Below are positions 1 to 10,093 of a stretch of DNA of 64,000 nucleotides, piece after piece. Position numbers and translations under genes: made by a program. Within the stretch, counting starts at the first letter, position 1, and each line of letters starts with the position of its first letter. The notes beneath the pieces are model-generated. The model did no database searches. It saw nothing but the letters and a program-made list of their open reading frames with translations, and was not told where the DNA came from. This DNA comes from Novosphingobium sp. SG707 (GTDB lineage Bacteria; Pseudomonadota; Alphaproteobacteria; Sphingomonadales; Sphingomonadaceae): assembly GCF_012275515.1 (NCBI RefSeq), contig NZ_JAAZQL010000004.1, positions 496,001-560,000 of the forward strand, read 5' to 3'.

Positions 1-58
1 GATGTGGATTTCGAGCATGAGCGGCGCGAGGAGGTCAGCCGGGTAAACAGAGCGCCGT

Positions 59-2572
59 TCAAAGCTCCGGCAGAGGCTGATCAGCATGGCCCCAGCCGGC
101 GAGGGATTTTCCCCCTGCCCGCTCGATCAGGCGCGAAAGGTCGGCGATCCCGAAAGGGTGGGCATTCTCCATCCGCTCCAACTCTTCCCAATCCAGCGGC
201 ACGGCCACCGGCGCGCCTTCTCGTGCGCGGACTGAATAAGGCAGGACCGCCGTGCTGCCGCGCTGGTTGCGCAGCCAGTCGATGAAGATGCGGCCTTTGC
301 GCTTGGCCTTGCTCATCGTGGCGATGAAGCGGTCGGGCTCGCTCATCGCCATGGCTTTGGCAAAGCGCTGGGCGAAATCCTTGTGGGCCTCCCAATCATG
401 GCCGGGGCGCAGCGGCACCGTGACATGCACGCCCTTGCCGCCCGACAGGAGGGCAAAGCTGACCAGCCCCAGATCGGCAAGCTGGCGACGAATGTCGAAA
501 GCGGCCTTTTTCACCTGCGCGAAATCCAGCCCCACATCGGGGTCGAGGTCAAAGATCATGCGGTCGGGACGCTCCACCGCCCGCGCCGTCGCCGCCCAGC
601 CGTGGAACTCGATGGCGCCCATCTGGACGCAGGCGAGCAGGCCCTCGGCATCCTCGATATAGAGGTAATCCTCGCTCGCGCCGTCTTTCTCGGTGATCGG
701 CACATGATGGACATGCTCGCCGAACGAGCCGCTGTCGTGTTTCTGGAAGAAGCATTGCTTGGCCCGGCCCTGCGGACAGCGCACAAGACTGAGCGGCCGC
801 CCCGCCGCAAAGGGCAGCATCAGCGGCGCAACGGCCTGATAATAGGCGGCCAGATCGCCCTTGGTCTGCCCGCTTTCGGGAAACAGCACGCGGTCCGGGT
901 GGGTGATGGTGATCTGGGCAGGCTCGACCGGCTTTTCGCGGATTTCGGGGGTCACTTCGCTGGCTTTCTTGTCCTGACGCAATCCGATGAAGCTGGCATG
1001 GCGGACGCGCCCATCGGCGGTGAATTGGGCAAAGGCGATTTCGGCCACCAGTTCGGGGCGCAGCCAATGCGCGCGGCGGGCCTCGGCGCGGGGCACGTCG
1101 GCGGGCGGCGTGTCGGCGGCCAGCGGCGCCATGGTCCGGCTCAGGTCCTCCAGCAACGCGGCGTCAAATCCGGTTCCCACCTTGCCTTTATAGGCCAGTG
1201 TTTCGCCTTCCCACTGGCCCAGCAGGAGCGCGCCGAAAGGGCGCCCCCGCGCCGGGCTTTGCGTCCAGCCGAGGAGGACAAATTCCTGCCGCATCGTGCA
1301 TTTGACCTTGATCCAATTGCGCGTGCGGTCTCTGCGATAGGGGGCATCGGCGCGCTTGGCGATGATGCCTTCCTGCCCCGCCTTGCACATGGCGTCAAAC
1401 AGCGCCTCGCCCGCGCCGATTACATGATCAGCCACATGCAGCGGCGGCCCCGCATCGGCCAGCAGTGCCGCCAGTCTCTCCTTGCGCTCGATATTGGGCA
1501 GGGGTTTGAGATCCTGATCCGACAGGCGCAGCAGGTCGAAGGCAAAATAGGCCATGCCGCCGTCCCGTTCTTCCTTGAGCGCGGCCTGAAGCGCGGAAAA
1601 GGAGGGATTGCCCGCGGCATCGAAAGCCACCACCTCGCCGTCGATCAGCGCCGGGGGCAGGTCCAGCGCCGCCAGCGCCTGCGCGATGCCCGCAAACCGT
1701 TCGGTCCAGTCCAGGCCGGTGCGGGTATGGAGCCGCACCTTGCCCCCCGCCACCGCAGCCAGGATGCGATAGCCGTCAAACTTGATCTCATGCATCCAGG
1801 CATTCGACGCGGGCACGGCATCGACCAGCGTGGCCAGTTGCACCGGTTCAAAATCCGGCAGCACGGCTTTGCGCGATGGCGCAGCCTTGCGGCGCTTGTG
1901 GCCTGCCTCGCTGCGGTTATGGACCACCGCGCGCTCCATCACGTCGGCAAAGGCCTGCCCCTTCTTGCCCGCCAGCGATTGCCGCCCGCCTGCATCGCTG
2001 GCGATCTGGGCCATGCTGCGCCCGGTCAGCACGCTGGTCAGGTTGCGCTCGACCAGCGTGTCGCCGGTTCCGGCATGGGCGTCCTCGATCTTGCGCAATA
2101 GCCAGTTCTCACGCTTTTCCTTGCCGCGCGGCTTCATGCGGACCAACAGCCATTCGCCCTTCATCCGCTCGCCCCACAGGCGGAAATGGAGATGACCCTC
2201 CTCGATGTCATTGGCGCTCTTGCCCTGCACGGGGGCCCAATGGCCGCGATCCCACAGCATCACAGTGCCGCCGCCATATTCGCCCTTGGGGATGCTGCCC
2301 TCGAATTCGGCATAGGCCATCGGGTGATCCTCAGTGCGCACGGCAAGGCGCTTGTCGGCCGGATCAATGCTGGGGCCGCGCGTCACCGCCCAGCTTTTGA
2401 GCACGCCATCAACCTCAAGCCGGAAATCCCAATGCAGGCGGGTGGCGTCATGCTTCTGGGCGATGAATATCGGGCGCTCGGCCGCTTGGGGCGCTTCCTC
2501 GCCCGAAGGCTCTGCCGTGCGGGTAAAATCGCGACGGCGGCGATAAGCATCGAGGGGATCGCGCAGGGCCAT
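59..2572 (-). CDS. ligD: ATP-dependent DNA ligase D, multidomain
   Basis: Seals double-strand breaks in bacterial non-homologous end joining together with Ku. The 837-residue protein has the three usual parts in order: a 3'-phosphoesterase (about 15-170, with H41, H47 and D49 in HDATRLHWDFRLE, which match the catalytic His/His/Asp of Pseudomonas LigD), an ATP-dependent ligase (about 240-540, adenylated Lys264 in EIKFDGYR) and a primase-like polymerase (about 545-830, with a D-L-D metal site). An open frame continues upstream to 2644. The ATG at 2572 is preferred because it lies 1 bp after the ku stop codon and gives the expected spacing to the phosphoesterase motif. It is co-transcribed with ku and probably translationally coupled to it. 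Confidence 0.96.
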   Translation of the reverse strand: MALRDPLDAYRRRRDFTRTAEPSGEEAPQAAERPIFIAQKHDATRLHWDFRLEVDGVLKSWAVTRGPSIDPADKRLAVRTEDHPMAYAEFEGSIPKGEYGGGTVMLWDRGHWAPVQGKSANDIEEGHLHFRLWGERMKGEWLLVRMKPRGKEKRENWLLRKIEDAHAGTGDTLVERNLTSVLTGRSMAQIASDAGGRQSLAGKKGQAFADVMERAVVHNRSEAGHKRRKAAPSRKAVLPDFEPVQLATLVDAVPASNAWMHEIKFDGYRILAAVAGGKVRLHTRTGLDWTERFAGIAQALAALDLPPALIDGEVVAFDAAGNPSFSALQAALKEERDGGMAYFAFDLLRLSDQDLKPLPNIERKERLAALLADAGPPLHVADHVIGAGEALFDAMCKAGQEGIIAKRADAPYRRDRTRNWIKVKCTMRQEFVLLGWTQSPARGRPFGALLLGQWEGETLAYKGKVGTGFDAALLEDLSRTMAPLAADTPPADVPRAEARRAHWLRPELVAEIAFAQFTADGRVRHASFIGLRQDKKASEVTPEIREKPVEPAQITITHPDRVLFPESGQTKGDLAAYYQAVAPLMLPFAAGRPLSLVRCPQGRAKQCFFQKHDSGSFGEHVHHVPITEKDGASEDYLYIEDAEGLLACVQMGAIEFHGWAATARAVERPDRMIFDLDPDVGLDFAQVKKAAFDIRRQLADLGLVSFALLSGGKGVHVTVPLRPGHDWEAHKDFAQRFAKAMAMSEPDRFIATMSKAKRKGRIFIDWLRNQRGSTAVLPYSVRAREGAPVAVPLDWEELERMENAHPFGIADLSRLIERAGGKSLAGWGHADQPLPEL

Positions 2573-2573
2573 G

Positions 2574-3431
2574 TCAGGCGCGCTTGCGACGCGATCGCGC
2601 CGGTTTTTCGCCGTCACCCTTACCGCCGTCGCCCTTACCGCCATCGCCCACCGACTTCTTCAGCGCCGCCATCAGGTCGATGACATTGCCGCCCCCTCCT
2701 GCGCCCGGTTCCTCCGCATCCTCCAGAATACGCTGGCCGCCCTTGGCCTTGCGCTTCTTTTCGATCAGGCGGTGGAGCGCGTCGATATAGTGGTCGCGGA
2801 AAACCTCGGGCTTGAAAGGCGCGGTCTTTTTCTCGATCAAGGTGGTGGCCAGATCGATCAGATCCTCCCCCGGCTCCTGATCGGGCAGGTCGCGGAAGGC
2901 GTTCTGCACCTTGGCCACCTCGTCGGCATAGCGCAGGACCTCCATGATAAGCCCCCGTCCGCAGGGGCGCACCGACACCAGTTGCTCGCGCCCGCGCACG
3001 GACAATTGCCCCAACCCCGCCCTGCCCGTCTGGCGCAGGGCATCGCGCAGCACGCCGTAAGCCTCCTGCGCCAGATCGTCTGCAGGCTGGATGAAATAGG
3101 GCTTTTCGTAAAACAGCACGTCAATCGCGCCGCTCTCGACAAATTGCACCAGTTCGAGCGTCTTGCGGCTTTCGATCCGTACCGCCTCGATCTCCTCCTC
3201 ATCAAGCAGGACATAGGTGTCCTTCTCGACCTCATAGCCCTTGAGGATCTCGTCGCGGTCCACCGGGCCCAGGCCGGGCACGACCTTTTCATAGCGTACG
3301 CGTTTGCCGCTGGGTTCGTGGATCTGGTGAAAGCTGATCGCCGCGCCGGACCGCGTCGCGGGATAGATCTCCACCGGGATCGAAACCAGCGCCAGCCTGA
3401 TCTGGCCCTGCCAATACGCGCGTGCGGGCAT
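2574..3431 (-). CDS. ku: Ku protein, end-joining DNA-end binder
   Basis: Homodimeric ring protein that binds broken DNA ends and recruits LigD. The 285-residue length is normal for bacterial Ku. The start region (MPARAYWQGQIRLALVSIPVEIYP) is the classical Ku core opening, and the protein ends in a Lys/Arg-rich tail (KPARSRRKRA) of the kind that helps threading and LigD stimulation. A strong GGAGGTG ribosome site lies just before the ATG at 3431. The stop is 1 bp from the ligD start, so the two form a repair operon. Confidence 0.96.
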   Translation of the reverse strand: MPARAYWQGQIRLALVSIPVEIYPATRSGAAISFHQIHEPSGKRVRYEKVVPGLGPVDRDEILKGYEVEKDTYVLLDEEEIEAVRIESRKTLELVQFVESGAIDVLFYEKPYFIQPADDLAQEAYGVLRDALRQTGRAGLGQLSVRGREQLVSVRPCGRGLIMEVLRYADEVAKVQNAFRDLPDQEPGEDLIDLATTLIEKKTAPFKPEVFRDHYIDALHRLIEKKRKAKGGQRILEDAEEPGAGGGGNVIDLMAALKKSVGDGGKGDGGKGDGEKPARSRRKRA

Positions 3432-3511
3432 GATGCACCTCCAGCTTACTGGAAGCGCCGGGCAGGATCGGAGTTCCCTTAAACTGCCGGTCTTTCAGCT
3501 CTGGTTGCAGG

Positions 3512-3733
3512 TTGATCGGCAATAATGCCTTCAAGGTCGCGCTGAACATGCTGATCGTGCGATTGGCCGAGGAATTGCGCGACACGCACATCACGGGGAA
3601 TTCGGTCCGCCCCGGCTATGTGAAAAATGATTTGACCGGTCACAGCGGCTTCATGACCCCCGAAGAGGGCGCCAGATTGCCCCTCAATCTGATGCTGGCG
3701 GCGTTTCCACAAGCATGGCCACGAAAGCCTTGA
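3512..3733 (+). pseudogene. C-terminal remnant of a short-chain dehydrogenase
   Basis: The translated stretch (FKVALNMLIVRLAEELRDT then NSVRPGYVKNDLTGH and TPEEGARLP) matches the region after the catalytic Tyr/Lys of classical SDRs. The Rossmann N-terminus and the YxxxK motif are missing, and no ATG precedes it. About 70 residues of a normal 250 remain, so it cannot be an active enzyme. It sits between ku and a LysR gene and overlaps the end of the LysR gene on the opposite strand. It probably marks an old deletion or insertion junction. Confidence 0.7.
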
Positions 3734-4583
3734 CGGCGGGGTTTGCCCGGCGGCTCTCCGGCCAGAGCATGGTGACCGGATGCCCCTCTACGGCGTGATC
3801 GGCCAACACGGGGACAAGGCGCCCCGCAGCGACATGGGTCGCCGCAGCGAAAGTCGCCGCCATGCCGATGCCGCCCCCCGCCACCATCGCGGCCAGAGCG
3901 GCATCGCTGGCATCGACCACGATGGCGGCGGCGGGCACGATCTCGATCACGCGCTCACCGGTCCTGAACGGCCAGCGGAACATTTGGCCATTGCTCTGGT
4001 ATCGCAGGTTGATGGTATCGTGTGCCGTCAGTTCTTCCGGATGCTGCGGTGTGCCGCGCGCCGCGAGATAGCCGGGCGAGGCATAGGCGCATAGACGCAT
4101 CGTCATGAGCCTGCGCGACAGCAGACGGGAGTCCGCAAGGTCCCCGATCCTTATCGCAACGTCGATCCCCTCCTCGATCAGATCGATATGGCGGTCATCC
4201 AGCCTGAGGTCGATGGTCACCTGGGGATACCTGGCGCGAAATTCCGGCAGCATCGGCGCGATCACATGCATGCCGATCGGCAGCGACGCGGCGATCCTCA
4301 GGTTTCCCGTAGGCTGGCCGCGCGCACGGACCGCCACCTGCCCGATCTCCTCCGCGTCATGCAGCAGGCGCAGCGCCCGCTCATGCAGCTCGCGCCCTTC
4401 CGATGTCAGCGTCAGCGACCGCGTGGTGCGCGTGAAGAGCGCCAGCCCAAGCTGTTGCTCCAGCCGTTGCACGCTCTTGCTGATGGCCGATGGCGTGATG
4501 CCCAACGCGCGCGCCGCCGCCGCATAGCTGCCCAGCGATCCTGCGCGCGCGAAGGCGATGAGACCCGTCAGCCGATCCAACAT
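3684..4583 (-). CDS. LysR-family transcriptional regulator
   Basis: About 300 residues with an N-terminal winged helix-turn-helix (residues 5-60, [20 protein letters not shown]) and a C-terminal periplasmic-binding-like effector domain. It is divergent from the quinone-oxidoreductase-like gene at 4694, the usual arrangement for a LysR regulator and its target, so it most likely controls that gene. Start choice: tandem ATGs at 4586 and 4583 follow AAGGA; a further ATG at 4598 and a longer open frame to 4682 lie upstream. The 3' end overlaps the SDR remnant. Confidence 0.88.
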   Translation of the reverse strand: MLDRLTGLIAFARAGSLGSYAAAARALGITPSAISKSVQRLEQQLGLALFTRTTRSLTLTSEGRELHERALRLLHDAEEIGQVAVRARGQPTGNLRIAASLPIGMHVIAPMLPEFRARYPQVTIDLRLDDRHIDLIEEGIDVAIRIGDLADSRLLSRRLMTMRLCAYASPGYLAARGTPQHPEELTAHDTINLRYQSNGQMFRWPFRTGERVIEIVPAAAIVVDASDAALAAMVAGGGIGMAATFAAATHVAAGRLVPVLADHAVEGHPVTMLWPESRRANPAVKAFVAMLVETPPASD

Positions 4584-4665
4584 CATTCGTTCCTTCATGG
4601 AAGGACTAAAGCGAATGATGGGCCAATTATCAAGTTTCACGCTCTGCATTATCTCAAAGGCATCA

Positions 4666-4680
4666 GCGGCGATCCGCCGC
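4666..4680 (+). promoter_or_regulatory. Small hairpin abutting the ribosome site
   Basis: GCGGCG-ATC-CGCCGC is a perfect 6-bp stem with a 3-nt loop. It ends exactly where the AAGGAG ribosome-binding site of the gene at 4694 begins. It may affect translation initiation or be part of a regulator site; the sequence alone does not decide. Confidence 0.35.
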
Positions 4681-4693
4681 AAGGAGATTGCCC

Positions 4694-5716
4694 ATGAGCG
4701 AGATGATGAAAGCAGTCCGACTGCATGTTTTTGGTGGCCCCGAGGTGCTGACCTATGAGGATGCGCCCCGCCCGGAAATTGGAGCGAGCGATGTACTGGT
4801 CCGTGTCCACGCCGTCGGCATCAACCCGCCCGATCTCTATCTGCGTGACGGGTATCGCGCCTTGCCGCCCGAATGGCGGCCCGCGCCCAACTTTGCTCTC
4901 ATCATCGGCACGGACATATCGGGCGTGGTCGAAGCCATCGGCAAGGATGTCACCGATTTCACCGTTGGCGACGAAGTGTTCTCAATGGTGCGCTTTCCCG
5001 AAGATCTGATGACGGGCAGCGGCGCCTATGCGGACTATGTGCGGGTCGCGGCATCGGAACTGGCGCACAAGCCCGCCACCATCGACCATGAACAGGCCGC
5101 CGGCGCGCCCATGTCGCTGCTGACCGCGTGGCAGTTCCTGATCGATGTGGGCCATGATGCGCCCAACCCGTTCCAATCCGTGCCCCATACGCCTGTGCCG
5201 CTTGGCGGTAAGACGGTGGTGGTCAATGGCGCAGGCGGGGGCGTCGGCCACCTCCTTGTCCAGATCGCGAAATGGCAGGGCGCGCGGGTCATCGCCGTGG
5301 CCTCGGGCCGGAATGAGGCCCTGATGCGCGATCTGGGCGCGGACCAGTTCATCGACTATACCAAAACCGCCGCGCAAGATGTGATCCGCGATGCCGATCT
5401 GGTGATCGACGCGGTGGGCGGCGCCAATATGGAGCGCTTCCTTCAGGTGCTGAAGCCCGGCGGTGCGCTGTTTCTCGTCAATCCTCTGGGATTTGACGGC
5501 CATGAGCAGGCCCGCGAACGCGGTGTCACCGTCTCCTCCACGCAGGTTCGCTCCAACGGGCCGCAACTGGCCGAAGCGGGACGCCTGCTCGGTGATGGCA
5601 CGATTCGCGTTGTGGTCGACAGTCGCTATCCGCTCGCCGAGGCATCGCGCGCTCATGCCCGCGCCATGAAAGGCGGCATCCAGGGCAAGATCGTGCTGAC
5701 GGCGCTTCCCGCATGA
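4694..5716 (+). CDS. Zinc-independent MDR oxidoreductase (quinone oxidoreductase-like)
   Basis: A 340-residue medium-chain dehydrogenase/reductase. An N-terminal GroES-like fold (about 1-130) is followed by a Rossmann domain with the dinucleotide motif [17 protein letters not shown] near residue 180. The zinc-binding cysteines of alcohol dehydrogenases are absent, so an NADPH-dependent quinone or enone reductase is more likely than an alcohol dehydrogenase. The ATG at 4694 follows AAGGAG by 7 nt. It is divergent from a LysR gene and overlaps the next gene by 4 bp (ATGA). The physiological substrate is not known. Confidence 0.88.
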   Translation: MSEMMKAVRLHVFGGPEVLTYEDAPRPEIGASDVLVRVHAVGINPPDLYLRDGYRALPPEWRPAPNFALIIGTDISGVVEAIGKDVTDFTVGDEVFSMVRFPEDLMTGSGAYADYVRVAASELAHKPATIDHEQAAGAPMSLLTAWQFLIDVGHDAPNPFQSVPHTPVPLGGKTVVVNGAGGGVGHLLVQIAKWQGARVIAVASGRNEALMRDLGADQFIDYTKTAAQDVIRDADLVIDAVGGANMERFLQVLKPGGALFLVNPLGFDGHEQARERGVTVSSTQVRSNGPQLAEAGRLLGDGTIRVVVDSRYPLAEASRAHARAMKGGIQGKIVLTALPA

Positions 5717-6129
5717 CCGGGGCGCTGGTTCAGGGCACGGCGCCATGGTTCGCCATGGTGGGGGTCGCAATCGCAGAGGCGGCGGAAAGGCTCGGGATTC
5801 CTCCCGACCTCAACCTGTCAGTTCTGGAGCGCTATGTGGATGGCGAAAGGCTGGACAACGGGCTTTTTCAGGGCCTGCGCGTTGATGTCGTGGGGGGATC
5901 GCTCGCCTTCCGCTCCGGCGTGCTGGCGGGCGAGACGGCGCAGGTCGTGATCGACGTGACAGCCGCAACGGCCCGCCGGTTGAACCTGCTGCTCAGCGCC
6001 GACCCCGCCTATGCGCAGGCCGTCGGCAAGGCCATGCGGGACGGCGATCTGCGCATCCACGGTGATCTGGGCGCGCTCGGCCCGATCTTCGCCTTGGCCC
6101 ATGATCGGATAGTCGAGCAGACGTGTTGA
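5713..6129 (+). CDS. Small SCP2-like protein of unknown function
   Basis: A 138-residue soluble protein whose start codon overlaps the stop of the oxidoreductase gene, so the two are co-translated. The C-terminal half (DVTAATARRLNLLLSADPA then AMRDGDLRIHGDLGAL) resembles the sterol-carrier-protein-2 fold, in which a small amount of lipid or hydrophobic ligand is bound. The match is weak and made by eye. A helper or ligand carrier for the upstream reductase is possible but unproven. Confidence 0.65.
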   Translation: MTGALVQGTAPWFAMVGVAIAEAAERLGIPPDLNLSVLERYVDGERLDNGLFQGLRVDVVGGSLAFRSGVLAGETAQVVIDVTAATARRLNLLLSADPAYAQAVGKAMRDGDLRIHGDLGALGPIFALAHDRIVEQTC

Positions 6130-6397
6130 TGCTCACGCGAGGGCGGATCACCTATCAGCAGCGTTGACCGCACCCAATTTGAACCGGAGGCATTGTTTGC
6201 CTCCAGTCGATTACGTAATGGAATCAATCGCCCTCAGGGCGACATTCAGCCTTTCAAATTTGGCCATCGGTAGCGGCCATCTGTTCATGGCAGAAATCTC
6301 CAACAACCGAGTATGAAATCTGTTTAACGACCAGTTTTCAACTCTGGCATGCCAGATCCACCATTCATCAAACGCATCAGACGAGCAACCATTGCTC
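6130..6397. other. Intergenic stretch without a recognisable gene
   Basis: 268 bp between two convergent genes, somewhat lower in GC than the flanks. No coding potential, strong hairpin or known repeat was recognised. Confidence 0.5.
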
Positions 6398-7672
6398 CTA
6401 CGTATCTAGGGGCGGCGCCGAAACCAAAACATCATCATCAAGGAGGTCGCGCAAGGGCGCGGTAACGTCTGTCAGCCTCAGGGGCGATACGTGGGCGCCA
6501 AGCTCCACAAGTTTCCGCCCCTGCACGTAATCCTTGACGCGATTAACAGCATCGATCGCGATGACCCTGCCACCCCTGAGATAGATCACCGAGAATGAGC
6601 GATCGGCAGGATCGCCCCGCAGGACGGCCTGATCATGCCCACGCGACAGGCCCACGGTCTGGAGTTTCAGGTCGTATTGGTTCGACCAGAACCAGGGCGT
6701 TGCCTCGTAAACACGCGCATCGCCACACAATGACTGCGCAACCGTGGCAGCCATGTCATTGGCGTTTTGAACGCTTTCCAGCCGCATCACTTCGCCACCC
6801 GCAAAGGCATTCTCGTGAGCGGCACAGTCCCCGATCGCGTAGATATCGGGGAGCGAGGTCATGCACTGGGCGTTCACGCGCACGCCCGCATGAGCAGTTC
6901 CCTCGGCCCCCGCCGCAATCAACGGGGCCACGCTCGGCTCAATGCCGATGCCCACGATGACCAGATCGGCGGGGATGACCGTGCCATCCTCCATGCAAAC
7001 CCCGGAGACATGGCCGTCAGTGCCGAAGAGATGGCTGATGCTGGCCTGTGTCCGCAGATCCACCCCATGGGCGCGGTGCTCGGCTTCATAAAAGTTGGAA
7101 AGCACCTCGCCCGCGACGCGTGCCAACACCCGGCTCGCGGCTTCGAGCACCACCACGGAGCAATCCAGTTTGGTCAGTACGGCGGCAGCCTCCAGGCCGA
7201 TGTATCCCCCGCCGATGATGACGGCACGGCGGGCCCCTCCCCTGAGTTCATGCACCAATCGGTCAACGTCGGCGCGCGTGCGCACGGCATGAACACCTGC
7301 AAGATCCGCCCCGTCGCAGGTGAGGCGGCGCGGGTCACCACCAGTGGCCCAAATCAACGTTCCATAGCTGATAACTCTGCCATCGCTCAGAATCAGGCGT
7401 TTGACGGCCGGATCGACATGCGTCCCCGCGCGGCCCAACACGAGGCCGATGCCGCGTTCGGCCCAGAACGCGGCAGGCCTGAGAAGAAGCCGCTCGAATG
7501 TCTTTTCGCCAGAGAGATAGCCCTTCGACAGCGGCGGGCGTTCGTAGGGCAGGTCGGGCTCGCGCCCGACGATCAGGATCGACCCTGTAAAGCCGTGCTG
7601 TCTCAACGCGATCGCCGCTTGCGCCCCACCATGCCCGCCGCCCACAATCACAATGTCTGCCGTGCCTGCCAT
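6398..7672 (-). CDS. FAD-dependent ferredoxin reductase (putidaredoxin reductase type)
   Basis: Transfers electrons from NAD(P)H to a [2Fe-2S] ferredoxin. The 424-residue protein has an N-terminal FAD dinucleotide fold ([19 protein letters not shown]), the typical [11 protein letters not shown] segment, a second NAD-binding fold near residue 150 ([16 protein letters not shown]) and the FAD motif [12 protein letters not shown] near 280. It is the third gene of an SDR-ferredoxin-reductase operon, 3 bp behind the ferredoxin. Likely partner oxygenases are the Rieske dioxygenase at 10138-12011 and the oxygenase at 17366; a distant P450 cannot be excluded. Confidence 0.93.
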   Translation of the reverse strand: MAGTADIVIVGGGHGGAQAAIALRQHGFTGSILIVGREPDLPYERPPLSKGYLSGEKTFERLLLRPAAFWAERGIGLVLGRAGTHVDPAVKRLILSDGRVISYGTLIWATGGDPRRLTCDGADLAGVHAVRTRADVDRLVHELRGGARRAVIIGGGYIGLEAAAVLTKLDCSVVVLEAASRVLARVAGEVLSNFYEAEHRAHGVDLRTQASISHLFGTDGHVSGVCMEDGTVIPADLVIVGIGIEPSVAPLIAAGAEGTAHAGVRVNAQCMTSLPDIYAIGDCAAHENAFAGGEVMRLESVQNANDMAATVAQSLCGDARVYEATPWFWSNQYDLKLQTVGLSRGHDQAVLRGDPADRSFSVIYLRGGRVIAIDAVNRVKDYVQGRKLVELGAHVSPLRLTDVTAPLRDLLDDDVLVSAPPLDT

Positions 7673-7675
7673 AGC

Positions 7676-7993
7676 TCAGTCCTCTGGTGCGATCTGGACG
7701 ACCAATCCCTCCATGTCGGCCGCCAGCGTCAGTTGGCAGGACAGGCGGGAGCCTGGCCGGCGGAATTCCGAGCTATCGAGGAGATCATCCTCGTCCTTGC
7801 TGGTGGGTACCTCGAGCCCTTCGGCTCCCGCCTCGACGAACACATGGCATGTCGCGCAAGAACAGCAGCCGCCGCAGAGAGCGAGGAGCTCGTCGATGCC
7901 GCTCTCGCGAATCGCCTCCATAAGTGTCCGCCCCATGCGGCCCGGAAGCTGATGCGGCGTGCCATTACGGGTTTTGACTGTGATATCGATCAT
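7676..7993 (-). CDS. [2Fe-2S] ferredoxin, putidaredoxin/rhodocoxin type
   Basis: A 105-residue electron carrier. The cluster ligands are visible as Cys-x5-Cys-x2-Cys (CGGCCSCATC) and a final Cys in LSCQL, as in adrenodoxin-type ferredoxins rather than Rieske ferredoxins. The start at 7993 (MIDITVKT) gives the normal family length; longer upstream reading frames have no homology. It sits between an SDR gene and its reductase and probably serves a nearby oxygenase. Confidence 0.93.
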   Translation of the reverse strand: MIDITVKTRNGTPHQLPGRMGRTLMEAIRESGIDELLALCGGCCSCATCHVFVEAGAEGLEVPTSKDEDDLLDSSEFRRPGSRLSCQLTLAADMEGLVVQIAPED

Positions 7994-8078
7994 TTCGGAA
8001 TCCAGGAATCGGCGGACTGAAGGGGCGGTTTGGCGCGACGACGCGCTCGCCAAGGCTGCTATGCGGTTGGCCTCAACA

Positions 8079-8972
8079 TTAATCCGCCACCGGCGACAGC
8101 AGCGTGCTCGCTCTCGCAATCTCATGGCCGAACTGATCAGGGCCATGGGCTGGCACGAAGGCGTTGTCGCGGTCCTCGATCTCGGTCCAGCGATCCAGAA
8201 TTGCCTCGGCAGCACCGGATTCCCCTGCCACGACTCCTTGCGTCAGCAGAATATGCGCGCTTTCGAAGCTGCCTGCACCCGCGCAAAGAATGGCACCATT
8301 GGGCGCGCTATCAGCAGCGAGCGCGACGACGGACGGCGCAACCAGCTTCGGGTCAAGGCGCAGGAGGTCATCCGCGCCATACAGACCGTCAGTCATGCGC
8401 GTTGCCGCCGAGGGCGAGAGGCAATTGACCCGGATGTTGTATTTCTCGCCCTCAAGGCGCAGCGTTTGCATCAGGCCGACCAATCCCATCTTGGCGGCCG
8501 CGTAATTGGCCTGCCCGAAATTGCCGAAAAGCCCCGATGAGGAGGTCGTCAGGACAATTCTGCCATAGCCGCGCTCCCGCATGCCCGCCCAGACCGCCTT
8601 GGTGCAATGCACCGATCCCATCAGATGAACCTCAATCACCGCACGAAAGTCCTCGACCTCCATCTTGGCGAAGCTGCGGTCGCGCAGGATGCCCGCATTG
8701 TTGACCAGTATATCCACGCCGCCGAATGCATGCTCCACAGCTGCGACCATGTCCGTCACAGCGACGAAATCGGTGATATCCGTTTCATCGAGAAGCGCCT
8801 CGCCCCCGCGCGTCACGATCTCCTCGACCACGGCGCGCCCGCCGTCGCTCTGACCGCCAAGATCGTTCACCACCACCCGCGCGCCATGGGCTGCCAGCGC
8901 CAGCGCATGGGCGCGGCCCAGTCCGCCACCGGCACCCGTCACGATTGCAGTTTTGCCTGTCAAATCGACCAT
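8079..8972 (-). CDS. Short-chain dehydrogenase, hydroxyacyl-CoA dehydrogenase-like
   Basis: About 297 residues with the NAD-binding motif TGAGGGLGRAHA, the NNAG motif, catalytic Tyr/Lys in YAAAK and a C-terminal extension. The opening (VNDLGG near residue 35) and the extended C-terminus resemble the (3R)-hydroxyacyl-CoA dehydrogenase part of peroxisomal multifunctional enzymes. It heads an operon with the ferredoxin and reductase. Start choice: ATG 8972 or 8981 are both possible; 8972 fits the usual 6-8 residues before the first beta strand. The substrate is unknown; oxidation of a ring or side-chain alcohol is likely. Confidence 0.87.
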   Translation of the reverse strand: MVDLTGKTAIVTGAGGGLGRAHALALAAHGARVVVNDLGGQSDGGRAVVEEIVTRGGEALLDETDITDFVAVTDMVAAVEHAFGGVDILVNNAGILRDRSFAKMEVEDFRAVIEVHLMGSVHCTKAVWAGMRERGYGRIVLTTSSSGLFGNFGQANYAAAKMGLVGLMQTLRLEGEKYNIRVNCLSPSAATRMTDGLYGADDLLRLDPKLVAPSVVALAADSAPNGAILCAGAGSFESAHILLTQGVVAGESGAAEAILDRWTEIEDRDNAFVPAHGPDQFGHEIARASTLLSPVAD

Positions 8973-9166
8973 ATGCTTCATCCCTGTCTGCACGAGCCTT
9001 TGTCAGGCCGGACTTACCCATGGGAGGAAGCTGTCGGAAATCGCTTCGCGCTATGCCTTTCATAAGTCCAAAAGATGAGCAATCATCGACCGGGCGCCTC
9101 ATGTAGGCTGAAGATGTACCGAGCCCATCGAAGGCCGGGCACGCAAGAGGATGGAACTGGACCAGG

Positions 9167-10093
9167 ATGGCAAACTTAAATCGGTTCGACTTCAATCTCC
9201 TGCTGGCACTGGACACGCTCCTGTCGGAGCGGAGCGTGACGCGGGCGGCCGACCGACTGTGCGTGACCCAACCCGCGCTGAGCGGCTCCTTGCAGCGACT
9301 GCGCCAGCATTTCGACGATCCGCTGCTGCTGCGCGTCGGACGCGAGATGGAGCTGACCCCGAAGGCCCGCGCGCTGATCGAGCCGGTGCGCATCGCGCTT
9401 TTGCATATCGACGCGGTGCTGGAAACGAAGGCGCAATTCGACCCCGGCACGTCGGAGCGGACATTCCGCGTCGCGATGTCCGACTATTGCGTTCATATCT
9501 ATCTGCCGAAGGTGGTGCGCATCCTGAGCACCCGCGCGCCGCAGCTCAGGCTCATGGTCGAGAATGTGTTCGGCCCAAGCTTCTCACGCCTTGAGGGCGG
9601 CGATATCGACATGGTGATCACCCATGGGGATCGCAGTCTGTTTGGCCGTGAAGGGCGGGATGTCGATCTGTCGAGCGCAGACCTGTTCGTGGACAGCTTC
9701 GTTTGTGTTGTCGACCGCGACCATCCGATCGGCGAGACCATGACGAAGGAGGATTACCTCTCCTATCCCCACGCTCTCGCCTTCTTTGGCGCCAATGTGC
9801 GGACAGTGGAGGAAGCGGAGATCGAGCGGCGCGGCATCGTCATCAAGGAATTGCTGCATGTGCCGACCTTCGCGGGGCTGCTGCAGATGCTGCCGGGCAC
9901 CGAACTGATTGCCACGGTGCAAAGCAAGCTGGCCGAACAGCTCGCCGATTCTCAAAAACTGCGTGTCCTGCGGCCGCCGATCAATCTGGGCACGCTTCAG
10001 GAAACGTTGATCTGGCATAACCGGAACCATGACGATCCGGGCCATATGTGGCTGCGCGGCGTCATGAACGAGGCCGCAGTGGAGCTAACCTGA
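9167..10093 (+). CDS. LysR-family regulator, NodD-like branch
   Basis: A 308-residue regulator. The helix-turn-helix is at residues 8-65 (RAADRLCVTQPALSGSLQRL), followed by the effector domain. The opening NRFDFNLLLALDTLLSERSV is typical of the NodD/NahR/LinR-like branch that often responds to aromatic compounds. It lies between the two halves of the oxygenase cluster, divergent from the SDR-ferredoxin operon and convergent with the dioxygenase operon. It probably senses the substrate or an intermediate of that pathway. Confidence 0.9.
   Translation: MANLNRFDFNLLLALDTLLSERSVTRAADRLCVTQPALSGSLQRLRQHFDDPLLLRVGREMELTPKARALIEPVRIALLHIDAVLETKAQFDPGTSERTFRVAMSDYCVHIYLPKVVRILSTRAPQLRLMVENVFGPSFSRLEGGDIDMVITHGDRSLFGREGRDVDLSSADLFVDSFVCVVDRDHPIGETMTKEDYLSYPHALAFFGANVRTVEEAEIERRGIVIKELLHVPTFAGLLQMLPGTELIATVQSKLAEQLADSQKLRVLRPPINLGTLQETLIWHNRNHDDPGHMWLRGVMNEAAVELT

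Noticed and set aside
383..2101. Long open frame of 572 codons on the plus strand inside ligD
   Set aside because: It is antisense to a well-supported ligD gene. Its protein has no family features and is rich in His, Arg and Gln, typical of GC-rich shadow frames.
2573..2644. Longer N-terminus for LigD
   Set aside because: It would overlap the end of ku, has no homology, and the ATG at 2572 gives the normal distance to the phosphoesterase motif.
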